Part shown: piece after piece, positions 1 through 5,428 of the stretch | Layout of the letters: each line of letters starts with the position of its first letter | Position numbering within the stretch: the stretch's first letter is position 1 | From: Anaerolineales bacterium UBA2232 | Lineage (GTDB): Bacteria > Chloroflexota > Anaerolineae > UBA2200 | Direction of reading: 5' to 3' | Assembly: GCA_002348045.1 (NCBI GenBank) | Contig: DDYO01000189.1 | Coordinates: forward strand, 6,775-12,214 | DNA: 5,440 nucleotides | Made by a program: the position numbers and the translations under genes | The notes under the pieces: model-generated | Databases searched by the model: none | Told to the model about the DNA's origin: nothing | The model's input: the letters and a program-made list of their open reading frames with translations, nothing else

Positions 1-114
1 CGTGCCCAGGTGCACGGGCCACAAAGGTCGCTGCGCAAGAGGATCTTCGTGGCCCCTGTGTTGGTCAACGCAGGCCTTGGCGAGCCGCTGGGGCGCGTCT
101 ACGCGGTAGAGTAG
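1..114 (+). CDS. C-terminal end of an unidentified protein (partial)
   Basis: The first reading frame is open from the left edge to a TAG at 112-114 and gives 37 residues ending GRVYAVE. The start lies outside the window. Most of the 37 codons end in G or C, as in the clear genes here, while the other two forward frames give Arg/Cys/Trp-rich sequence without this bias; I therefore take this frame as the coding one. The fragment has a basic stretch (RSLRKR) followed by a hydrophobic strand-like stretch (IFVAPVLVNAGLG), but I do not recognise a family. It lies 34 bases upstream of the CoiA-like gene on the same strand, so the two may share a transcript. A competing frame (frame 3) runs into the next gene with an ATGA overlap, but its composition looks non-coding. 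Confidence 0.5.
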   Translation, partial: RAQVHGPQRSLRKRIFVAPVLVNAGLGEPLGRVYAVE

Positions 115-148
115 GCCATCGAGGCATCACATCGGGGACACGGGCCAC

Positions 149-1216
149 ATGACACAGCTGTTCGCGGCCGTCGACGCGACGGGAAGCATCCGGTTCGCCG
201 ATGAAGTGCCAAGGGGTAGTGCCTGCGGGTGTTTTTGCCCCGTTTGCGCCAGTTCGTTGGTGGCCAAGCAGGGTGATCAACTGCAATGGCACTTCGCTCA
301 CGAGTCCCTGCAGGAGCGTCCGGAGTGTGCCGTTGGTGCCGTCAACCTGGTGCACCGCATCGCCGTGGAGTTCCTGCGGGAGAGCGGAGTGATTCAACTG
401 CCGCCGTACGCCCAAGTCGTCCACGTCGGGCACCTACAGGAAAAAGTCTCGTGGAAGGCGCAATTCCTGCGAAGCGGCCTGCAATGGAGTGACAAGCCGT
501 CCAGAGGTGCGCCGGTGGCTACTGGGCAGCTCGACAACGGCATCAAGGCCCAGCTGTACGTCCTGGTTGAACAGACGCAGCCCTTGTTCCCACCGGTGGT
601 CGGTGATGCGGTGGCCCAGATCGTGGTCTGGTTCCCGATGCCGGCGGCAACGGACCTCAAAAAGCTTGTCTACGTGCGCCAGCACATCCAGCGGTGCGCC
701 AATGTGATGTGGCGGCACCAGCCGGATGTGTTTGGTCTGGTGGGCAAGGCCAGGGAGCGTCTGCAAAAGCAGCTGAAAGACGATGAAGACAGGCGAAGTC
801 GTGCCGCGGGCATGAAGTGGGCCGCTATCGCCAACCGCATGCAATCCGCGGTTATGGAGTCGCGGCCATCGTCTTCAAGTGTGCCGAGCACGAACCAGGC
901 GGCAGCGCAGAGGCAGATCGCGGACAAAACCTACGACTGGGCTCCAGAGCGCAAGCCATTGACGTCCTTCATTTTCTACCGGCTACGTGACGGAACAGCG
1001 TGGATCGTCTACACCAGGAACGACGCAACGCTGGCGATCGTTCCACGCCCAGCGTTCGACGGCTGGGACGAATACCTTCCGCCATCGGTAGCGGTGGCCA
1101 GCCCTCAAGAGGTGATGTACCGTGCGCCGGCGTTGATGCCCGTTTTGACGTTCATGTCTGGACAGTCGAGCTGCACGCGCACCAGCTCCAACCCAGATGA
1201 GTTCGAAGGGCTCTGA
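149..1216 (+). CDS. CoiA-like protein with N-terminal zinc-binding module (putative nuclease)
   Basis: This 355-residue protein resembles the competence protein CoiA-like family. Seen in sequence: an N-terminal Cys/His module, CPVC at residues 30-33 (further Cys at 26 and 28) followed by WHFAH at 47-51 and Cys60, then a helix with NLVHRIAVEFL at 66-76. The order CxxC, then a K-x-G turn, then W-H-F-x-H is the hallmark of the CoiA N-terminal zinc-finger-like region. In the family this precedes a PD-(D/E)XK-type nuclease fold. Here the candidate core is weak: D129 in a turn, then a strand IKAQLYVLVEQ (132-142) with K133 and E141. A charged helix (about 196-220) and a Ser/Gln-rich linker lead to a C-terminal part with no family I recognise. 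No signal peptide is present, so it is cytoplasmic. The start ATG has a modest GGGGA about 10 bases upstream. A role in DNA processing or competence is family inference; activity is uncertain because the catalytic motif is not clean. The gene converges with the Sel1 gene. Confidence 0.72.
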   Translation: MTQLFAAVDATGSIRFADEVPRGSACGCFCPVCASSLVAKQGDQLQWHFAHESLQERPECAVGAVNLVHRIAVEFLRESGVIQLPPYAQVVHVGHLQEKVSWKAQFLRSGLQWSDKPSRGAPVATGQLDNGIKAQLYVLVEQTQPLFPPVVGDAVAQIVVWFPMPAATDLKKLVYVRQHIQRCANVMWRHQPDVFGLVGKARERLQKQLKDDEDRRSRAAGMKWAAIANRMQSAVMESRPSSSSVPSTNQAAAQRQIADKTYDWAPERKPLTSFIFYRLRDGTAWIVYTRNDATLAIVPRPAFDGWDEYLPPSVAVASPQEVMYRAPALMPVLTFMSGQSSCTRTSSNPDEFEGL

Positions 1217-1247
1217 CGGGTTTGATCGGTGGTGCCCAAAAAGGGGG
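1217..1247. other. Convergent intergenic gap
   Basis: These 31 bases separate the stop codons of two converging genes. They hold a short CCC-AAAAA-GGG element (about 1235-1245) that gives only a 3-4 bp stem, so I do not call a terminator. On the - strand the gene end reads into a C5T5 tract, the only run that could help termination. Confidence 0.4.
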
Positions 1248-2429
1248 TCAGACGGGCAGTCCGAATCGGCGCCAGAGAGCGACGTCCTCCGCCAAGGCGC
1301 GGCGGTCTTCCGGGGTCTCAAGCCTGTGCAGGATCTGAGCGAACTCCTGTTCGGTTCGAAGGTATCCGTCCGCCCGGACGCGGATGATCAGGTTGAGAAG
1401 ACCGTTGACGATGTGATGATCGATCACGTACGCGGTGACATCGTCAGGGGCCATCGCGTCAAGATCCGCTACCGTTGGCTGTCCGCGCACATAGCAGTGA
1501 TGGAGGATGCGAGCCATGTCGCCGTCTGGTTGCCTGGAAGCAGGTGGTTTCGCGCCGCTTGAACTGGTCCGGCGCTGCTCCTCCTCGATCGCAGCCTCAA
1601 ACAAGCGCAGCGCATCGCCGGCAGTGGCGTCGCCTTCACTGAAAGCATCCCGTAGCAGCTGCCGGCCGCGATCACGGTCGGCGCCTTCAAAAGCCAGGGC
1701 CATGTGCAGCACGCCAAGGTTCGTTCGCGCTTTGACAGAACCAGCTGTGCTGCCCATTTCGTAGTAGTGCGCTGCCCGGTTGGAATCGACCGGCAAGAAC
1801 CTCTTCCCGTTGAGCTTTTCGTCGTAGGCCAGACCCATTTGGAAGGCGGCGTCTGCATGCCCAAGGTCCGCAGCTTTGCGAAAGTGTGAAAGCGCCTTGG
1901 ACTCGCTCCACGGCACCCCAATGGCCTCTCGGTTGCAAGACCCAAGGGAGTAGTGCGCCATCCCGCGCAAGCGGTCATTGATACCAGGGGCGTCCACGAC
2001 GGACCGCAGAAGACGAAGACCAGAGGCAACCATGGCAGGTTTGGACTTCATCTGCAGCTGCTTGACCGCCAGGTTGTACCGAGCGCTCATCAGTCCATGT
2101 TGGTCCAGCCATGCCAGAAGAGCCAGTCCCTCGGCTCGCCCGCGTGATTGAGGCACCTCGGACATCCAGACGGCGATCATCTCCGCCACCGCAAGATCCT
2201 CAGGGCCACCATCCTCGCATTGGTCCTGCAGACCCCTCCGCAGCGCTTTGAAATCCACTGTGGATGCGTTGATCTTCGCTGAGATCAAGGGCATCCACAC
2301 GCTGTCAAGATCGTTCACATCAACATTTGCACCCGTCGGTGGGTTCTTGTTGAGGTCTCTCAGGAATGCATGAATGTCGAACATCGAAATGCGTGTGGAT
2401 TGATTGGGGGAGGGCGTTGTGGCCGCCAT
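1248..2429 (-). CDS. Sel1-like repeat protein
   Basis: The product is a 393-residue cytoplasmic protein with no signal peptide. Residues about 156-275 form an array of Sel1-like helical repeats (TPR superfamily). Examples are ALSHFRKAADLGHADAAFQMGL (split here: ALSHFRKAAD at 179-188, then AAFQMGLAYDE at 194-204), AAHYYEMGSTAGSVKARTNL (219-238) and RQLLRDAFSEGDA (256-268). Such arrays usually bind other proteins as scaffolds or regulators. The N-terminal 150 residues are helical and may hold degenerate repeats. The C-terminal part (about 300-393), after a Ser/Pro/Gln linker at 286-303, is a separate helical region I cannot name. I chose the start at 2429 because GGAA lies 7 bases upstream; an internal ATG at 2384 (378 residues, MFDIHAFL) has no Shine-Dalgarno but is a possible alternative. 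The frame stays open far upstream to 3146, but that part overlaps the cytochrome gene and reads as non-native Arg/Pro/Cys-rich sequence. It follows the cytochrome gene by 47 bases and is probably the last gene of that transcript. Confidence 0.8.
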   Translation of the reverse strand: MAATTPSPNQSTRISMFDIHAFLRDLNKNPPTGANVDVNDLDSVWMPLISAKINASTVDFKALRRGLQDQCEDGGPEDLAVAEMIAVWMSEVPQSRGRAEGLALLAWLDQHGLMSARYNLAVKQLQMKSKPAMVASGLRLLRSVVDAPGINDRLRGMAHYSLGSCNREAIGVPWSESKALSHFRKAADLGHADAAFQMGLAYDEKLNGKRFLPVDSNRAAHYYEMGSTAGSVKARTNLGVLHMALAFEGADRDRGRQLLRDAFSEGDATAGDALRLFEAAIEEEQRRTSSSGAKPPASRQPDGDMARILHHCYVRGQPTVADLDAMAPDDVTAYVIDHHIVNGLLNLIIRVRADGYLRTEQEFAQILHRLETPEDRRALAEDVALWRRFGLPV

Positions 2430-2444
2430 CACACAGTTCCGGAA

Positions 2445-2461
2445 AGGGGCGGCTGGCCCCT
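2445..2461 (-). terminator. Weak hairpin after the cytochrome gene
   Basis: On the - strand AGGGGC, loop CAGCC, GCCCCT form a 6-bp GC-rich stem with a 5-base loop, 15 bases past the cytochrome stop codon. It is followed only by TTTCC, so a full intrinsic terminator is doubtful. It could instead give partial termination, or stabilise the upstream mRNA 3' end and lower expression of the Sel1 gene. Confidence 0.3.
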
Positions 2462-2476
2462 CCCCGTGGTACAGCC

Positions 2477-3034
2477 TTACTTCTGGTGCTCTTTCAAGCG
2501 CAGGAAGACGCCGCTGTCGTTCATGTAACCCAGGCCCTCGGCGGAGTGGCAAGCCATGCATTGAGCGGTGACGGCTTTCAGGTGCTGGGTGGCGGCTGCG
2601 CCATCCTTTTCCTTGACCGACTTGGCAACAGCAGCCCAGGAGGCCGTGTCGAGGAAGTAGCGCTCCAAGCTGTCCGTACGGCCGGGGCGCTTGATCGCCG
2701 TCTGGTTCAGTCGGGCCGTGATCTTCTCGATCTGATAGGAGGCCAGGTCCCAATTGGAGCGGCTGACTGCACCCACCAGTTCTTCGTACCTGGTTCCGAC
2801 CTCGATCATCGGGATGTCGTAGCCGCTGGTGACAAGTTCGATGCGGCGGAAACGCTCGGTGTCCGAGTCCGCGTCGAGCAGCCATTTGTTCGACGCCGGC
2901 TTCGACTGGACAACCGAGAACTTCGCGTCCTTGGGATGGCGCGGTTCGGGCTTGGCGGACTGGGCATGAGCCTGGAATGCCAGAGCAGTCGCTGCGAGGA
3001 TGAACATGGAGCGTGACAGCTTTTGGATCGTCAT
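2477..3034 (-). CDS. Exported mono-heme c-type cytochrome, class II (c')-like
   Basis: This 185-residue protein has a Sec signal peptide: basic N-terminus, hydrophobic core at about 9-20, and AHA-Q cleavage after residue 24. It has a single covalent heme-attachment motif, CMACH (C159, C162, H163), close to the C-terminus. One CXXCH near the end of a mostly helical chain is the layout of class II cytochromes c (cytochrome c' and c-556), so it should act in the periplasm with heme attached by the Ccm machinery. The segment at about 66-106 (GYDIPMIEVG, RYEELVGAV, NWDLASYQIEKI) looks like helical-bundle sequence; Met76 is a candidate distal ligand, but this is unproven. The start has AGAGGA 10 bases upstream, inside a small GAGG-TTT-CCTC inverted repeat. 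The gene lies 44 bases after the solute-binding protein gene, so co-transcription is likely. Role as electron carrier or as sensor of a small gas molecule is open; no oxidase or dehydrogenase gene is nearby. Confidence 0.82.
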   Translation of the reverse strand: MTIQKLSRSMFILAATALAFQAHAQSAKPEPRHPKDAKFSVVQSKPASNKWLLDADSDTERFRRIELVTSGYDIPMIEVGTRYEELVGAVSRSNWDLASYQIEKITARLNQTAIKRPGRTDSLERYFLDTASWAAVAKSVKEKDGAAATQHLKAVTAQCMACHSAEGLGYMNDSGVFLRLKEHQK

Positions 3035-3044
3035 TGGGGAGGTT

Positions 3045-3050
3045 TCCTCT
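3045..3050 (-). promoter_or_regulatory. Shine-Dalgarno of the cytochrome gene, inside a small inverted repeat
   Basis: AGAGGA on the - strand lies 10 bases before the ATG at 3034. Four of its bases belong to GAGG-AAA-CCTC (3039-3049), which could fold back as a 4-bp stem over the ribosome site. The stem is small, so an effect on translation is only a possibility. Confidence 0.45.
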
Positions 3051-3078
3051 TGGGTTGATGAAAAACTTGCAGTCGTGA

Positions 3079-4206
3079 TCAGTAGAGGTGCTTGCCGGAG
3101 TAGTCCACCACCGTGGTGTCCACATACGTGGAGCCAGTGTGCGCACCGGGGGAGTAGGTTGCGGTGAAGCCGCCGAAGCTGATGGGCGCGGAGTAGAGCG
3201 CAGTGGCCAGCACTTCGGGGTCGGTGCTGCCTCTGGTCCTCGTCAGCGCCTGCGCCAGGGCTTTGCTCGTGATGTAGCCTTCCAGTGCGCCGTAGCCGAA
3301 AGGTTTGCCGCGGTTGTGCTTGTTCCAGGCTTCCTGGAACTCGCGAACGATGGGGAACTTCTGGGCCGTCGGCGGTGGCACGATCTGCGCGAACATCAAA
3401 CCGTGAGCCTGTTTGCCCAGGTGCTGCGCGACCTCGCTGGAGCCCGAGTTGACCGCGAGGAACGAGGGGTGGAAGCTCAGGGCTTTGGCGCGCAGCACCA
3501 ACCGCTCCAGGAGCAAGGGCGATCCGTGGTTGAGCACAGCCTGGACTTTGGCGGCGCGCATTTTCTCGACGTAGGCATCGAGCTGAGCATCGGTGATGTC
3601 GTCCTTGTACGGCATGGCCAGAACGAGCTTCGCACCGGTGCTCTCGGCCTCCAGCTTGACGTTGGCCAAGTGCTGGCGGCCGTTGTCGTTGTCCGCATGG
3701 AAGAACGCGAACGACGGCCAGGTCGCCATCACGGCATGGGATAGCAGTTTGCGAAATTCGCTGCGATGCGCTGCCCGGACGGGAAAGATGTACGGTTTAT
3801 GGGGCTGGCGCAGCCCTGGGGCTCCAGCCATGGGGCCAAACAACACCACCTTCTTCTCCTGGGCGACCTTGGCCACCGCCATCGAAGGACCGCCTTCAAT
3901 GGAGCCGAACAGGATCGTGGCGCCGTCGGCCAGCAGCTTGCGGGCGTTTTCCTCTGCGATGCCAGACTTGCCCTTATCGTCCAACGTCTTGAGCACCAGC
4001 TTTCGACCGCCGATGCCTCCGGCCTCGTTGGCGATCTTGAAGTAGAGCTGGATGCCCTGCATGGCACCGGTGCCATAGGCGTTCTTTCCATCTTGCAGGC
4101 TGATGGACTGGCCGATCACGATGTCCTGGGCGAACGAATGGGCGGGGATGGCCAACAGGGTGCACGTCGTGGCGATGGCAGCGATCAATTTGTAAAGGGG
4201 CTTCAT
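3079..4206 (-). CDS. Periplasmic solute-binding protein, type I (LivK/UrtA-like, Peripla_BP_6)
   Basis: This 375-residue exported protein begins with a signal peptide (MKPLYK, hydrophobic core about 7-20, SFA-Q cleavage after residue 26). The mature part opens with the family signature: IVIGQSISLQDG (29-40), a G-x-x-x-Y-F helix (51-56), NEAGGIGGRKLVLKTLDD (60-77), then AEENARKLL (84-92) and a strand ILFGSIEGG. FGPMAGAPGLR (123-133) and FPVRAAHRSEFRKLL (141-155) complete the first lobe. Length and order match ABC-type branched-chain amino acid/urea/amide binding proteins; the true ligand cannot be read from sequence. Cys15 lies in the signal peptide without a proper lipobox, so I expect a soluble protein. 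No permease or ATPase genes are in the window, so it is an orphan subunit here. The ATG at 4206 shares its A with the previous gene's TGA (TGATG), and GGAG lies 8 bases upstream; an in-frame TTG one codon earlier is less likely. Translational coupling to the upstream gene is probable. Confidence 0.87.
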   Translation of the reverse strand: MKPLYKLIAAIATTCTLLAIPAHSFAQDIVIGQSISLQDGKNAYGTGAMQGIQLYFKIANEAGGIGGRKLVLKTLDDKGKSGIAEENARKLLADGATILFGSIEGGPSMAVAKVAQEKKVVLFGPMAGAPGLRQPHKPYIFPVRAAHRSEFRKLLSHAVMATWPSFAFFHADNDNGRQHLANVKLEAESTGAKLVLAMPYKDDITDAQLDAYVEKMRAAKVQAVLNHGSPLLLERLVLRAKALSFHPSFLAVNSGSSEVAQHLGKQAHGLMFAQIVPPPTAQKFPIVREFQEAWNKHNRGKPFGYGALEGYITSKALAQALTRTRGSTDPEVLATALYSAPISFGGFTATYSPGAHTGSTYVDTTVVDYSGKHLY

Positions 4207-4760
4207 CAAATGGACTCCGGTGAAAGGGTGGGACTCAAGACTTCACGGATGACGAACTCACGGAAGGCCTTGGCGGTTTCAGCGGGCGCACCGTTGGGAG
4301 GGTGGGCCGCAAGAAAGCTGTTGATGTCGGACCGTGTCAGCGCCAGCTGGCCGGCGCCGCCAAACAGATGGCCGACATCGGCGAATGCAGGCCAAACCTC
4401 GGTGAGGTATTGGCCGAGGTAGGCTTCGAACTGGGGCTTTGACTCATAGCCAGCAGCAACGAAGGACGCGATCAGATCGCGAGGCTGTCCAAAGTCGTCT
4501 GGCGCAGGAATCGACAGGTGCGCCGGAACCGCAGACACGTAGGCAGTGCAATCAACCTCGTACTGGACCTGTCCAAAGCGGATTCCAGAAGGAGCAGCAC
4601 AGCGGATGTTGATCACGAGCGTGGCCAGGACCCCGACGTGCAGGAAAGCGTTGAGGACCTTCAAAAAGCTCTCGTCGGCCATGCGCGAGTCGAATTCCGA
4701 AGAAGCCTGGTGAAGATCACGCACTTCGCCGCGATCAGAAATGGAAGTCAGGACGTTCAT
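4206..4760 (-). CDS. Conserved-looking hypothetical protein coupled to the solute-binding protein
   Basis: I do not recognise this protein of about 184 residues. A hydrophobic stretch at about 33-52 (LKVLNAFLHVGVLATLVINI) could be a membrane segment or a buried helix-strand pair; it does not look like a cleavable signal peptide. After it come a strand-rich part (FGQVQYEVDCTAYVSAV, 62-78), a PAPDDFGQP turn and a helical part (DLIASFVAAGY, FEAYLGQYLTEVWPAF). The C-terminus AETAKAFREFVIREVL is helical. Its stop overlaps the start of the binding-protein gene by one base, which argues for a linked role. The start is uncertain: I prefer ATG 4760, because the upstream codons (ATG 4790, TTG 4805) are AT-rich, lack a Shine-Dalgarno and fall on or before the predicted transcription start. 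ATG 4790 would give 194 residues and TTG 4805 199. Confidence 0.65.
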   Translation of the reverse strand: MNVLTSISDRGEVRDLHQASSEFDSRMADESFLKVLNAFLHVGVLATLVINIRCAAPSGIRFGQVQYEVDCTAYVSAVPAHLSIPAPDDFGQPRDLIASFVAAGYESKPQFEAYLGQYLTEVWPAFADVGHLFGGAGQLALTRSDINSFLAAHPPNGAPAETAKAFREFVIREVLSPTLSPESI

Positions 4761-4793
4761 AGAAGAAGTTGAATTCTTTGTTGCTCTCATTTC

Positions 4794-4821
4794 ATGAAAG
4801 CACAAAACCCCCTTTTGTCAA
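4794..4821 (-). promoter_or_regulatory. Sigma-70-type promoter candidate
   Basis: On the - strand there is a perfect -35 box TTGACA (4821-4816), a 16-base spacer and TTTCAT (4799-4794), which matches 4 of 6 bases of the TATAAT consensus. Transcription would start near 4787, leaving a leader of about 27 bases before the ATG at 4760. It would drive the genes for the unknown 184-residue protein, the binding protein, the cytochrome and the Sel1 protein. The -10 box is weak and the spacer is one base short of optimal, which fits a regulated promoter. Confidence 0.5.
4802..4818. promoter_or_regulatory. Palindromic operator candidate ACAAAA-N5-TTTTGT
   Basis: ACAAAA and TTTTGT form a perfect 6-bp inverted repeat around five C residues (+ strand). 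One arm covers three bases of the -35 box and the rest fills the promoter spacer, a placement typical of a repressor site. As RNA the stem would be A/U-rich and is not followed by a T tract, so a terminator for the upstream gene is less likely. Confidence 0.4.
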
Positions 4822-4844
4822 GGCGGCAAGAGAATTCAAGGAGT

Positions 4845-5303
4845 TCAGGAAGAGGGGGCGGACTCGCAGTGGGCCGGGGTCACCAAAGCTGAACTGGGTT
4901 GCTGAGGCCACTTGAAAGCTTGGCGAATCCGTTCAATAGAGCCCTGTGCACAGGCTTCTGTTAGTGAACGCATTTCCTCGGTTGTCAGCAGAGTGAGGCC
5001 GAAACGCTCCTGCAGCATCAATTTGAAATTTGGCCGAAGTTGCAGTTCATCAACCAGAGAGCAGGAGTCGAAGTCCGAGAGAGCGATGACGTCGAGAATT
5101 TCCGCGCGTCCGTTGTTGAAGTCCTCTTGTGCCCTTGCACCTGGGCCCCAGTTCGGAGGCGAGGATGGCGGCGATGCCTTCCCTGCATCGCGACGCGTCT
5201 TGGATCGACGCTGCAGCTCTGCCTCCAGGGCTTCGTCGCTGAAGCCCTGGAGGCTGGCCACCACAAGGCATTCGCCGCGCATGCGGGTGATCGAGAGGCT
5301 CAT
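4845..5303 (-). CDS. Hypothetical protein, 152 residues
   Basis: I do not recognise a family. The chain begins with MSLSITRMRGECLVV, then an amphipathic acidic/basic helix (FSDEALEAELQRRSKTRR, about 21-38), a flexible Ser/Pro/Gly linker (43-58), a helical middle part (ILDVIALSDFDSCSLVDEL, 69-87) and LTTEEMRSLTEACAQGSIERIRQAF (106-130, given as one helix-turn-helix-like stretch). It ends in a loose Ser/Pro tail. No signal peptide or membrane segment is visible. The start is well supported: AGGAG lies 8 bases upstream of ATG 5303, inside the end of the preceding small gene, and the two genes overlap as ATGA. A perfect 14-bp inverted repeat lies inside the coding sequence near its 5' end. The gene probably shares a transcript with the zinc-ribbon gene; whether transcription continues through the 84-base gap is unknown. 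Confidence 0.62.
   Translation of the reverse strand: MSLSITRMRGECLVVASLQGFSDEALEAELQRRSKTRRDAGKASPPSSPPNWGPGARAQEDFNNGRAEILDVIALSDFDSCSLVDELQLRPNFKLMLQERFGLTLLTTEEMRSLTEACAQGSIERIRQAFKWPQQPSSALVTPAHCESAPSS
5221..5254. repeat. Perfect 14-bp inverted repeat (stem-loop) within a coding sequence
   Basis: GCCTCCAGGGCTTC (5221-5234) and GAAGCCCTGGAGGC (5241-5254) are exact reverse complements separated by GTCGCT. The resulting GC-rich hairpin would be very stable as RNA or single-stranded DNA. It covers about residues 17-28 of the 152-residue protein and starts 49 bases after the A of its ATG. No T tract follows on either strand, so it is not a standard terminator. Confidence 0.85.
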
Positions 5304-5428
5304 GACTTCTTCTCCTCTTCTGAGCCCTTGCCGCAGTTGTCAGAGCAGACGTAGTGGACCTTCCCTGCAAGCCTGGTGGGGCTCAGTAGCGACCGCGGCT
5401 TGTGATTGCCACAGCGCAGGCAACTCAT
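5300..5428 (-). CDS. Small zinc-ribbon-like protein
   Basis: This 42-residue reading frame encodes a small basic protein with two cysteine pairs: CLRC (Cys3, Cys6) and CSDNC (Cys28, Cys32), separated by 21 residues containing a basic stretch and VHYVC. The arrangement fits a minimal zinc ribbon or treble-clef finger, which usually binds nucleic acid or a protein partner; that role is inferred. The acidic-then-basic tail GSEEEKKS is encoded by GAAGAGGAGAAGAAG, which also supplies the Shine-Dalgarno of the next gene. Its TGA overlaps the following ATG (ATGA), a typical coupled pair. The frame stays open to the right edge of the window (GHGS before the Met), so the real start may be further upstream and the protein longer. 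No clear ribosome site precedes ATG 5428. Confidence 0.6.
   Translation of the reverse strand: MSCLRCGNHKPRSLLSPTRLAGKVHYVCSDNCGKGSEEEKKS
5312..5316 (-). promoter_or_regulatory. Strong Shine-Dalgarno fixing the start of the 152-residue gene
   Basis: AGGAG on the - strand, 8 bases before ATG 5303, sits within the Glu/Lys codons of the upstream small gene. This spacing supports ATG 5303 as the real start. Confidence 0.65.

Larger units (their letters stand above)
4761..4844 (-). other. AT-richer intergenic regulatory region
   Basis: This is the largest gap in the - strand gene run. It is visibly richer in A/T than the flanking genes. It contains a TTGACA promoter element, a palindrome overlapping it and a 9-bp inverted repeat containing GAATTC on each side, each described separately. 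Confidence 0.55.

Noticed and set aside
3..152. Frame 3 at the left edge, ending in an ATGA overlap with the CoiA-like start
   Set aside because: The overlap is attractive, but the codons lack the G/C third-position bias seen in frame 1 and the product is Arg/Gly-rich.
65..844. - strand frames opposite the CoiA-like gene
   Set aside because: They overlap a gene with a clear zinc-binding motif and show no domain of their own.
1235..1250. C5T5/CCC-AAAAA-GGG element as a terminator or insertion-sequence end
   Set aside because: The stem is only 3-4 bp and I see no matching second copy or transposase.
2366..3016. A 216-residue + strand frame opposite the cytochrome gene
   Set aside because: It is the mirror of the cytochrome coding sequence, has no Shine-Dalgarno and no recognisable domain.
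1248..3146. A single long - strand frame of about 632 residues
   Set aside because: Only the part from about 2429 down has protein-like composition and Sel1 repeats. The upstream part overlaps the cytochrome gene, which has a signal peptide and heme motif, and reads as Arg/Pro/Cys-rich shadow sequence.
4159..4167. Cys15 of the binding protein as a lipoprotein attachment site
   Set aside because: The residues before it (ATT) do not make a lipobox and a good signal peptidase I site follows at residue 26.
3088..4422. Long + strand frames opposite the binding-protein gene
   Set aside because: They are antisense shadows caused by high GC content at third positions; composition is Gly/Arg/Val/Gln-rich without motifs.
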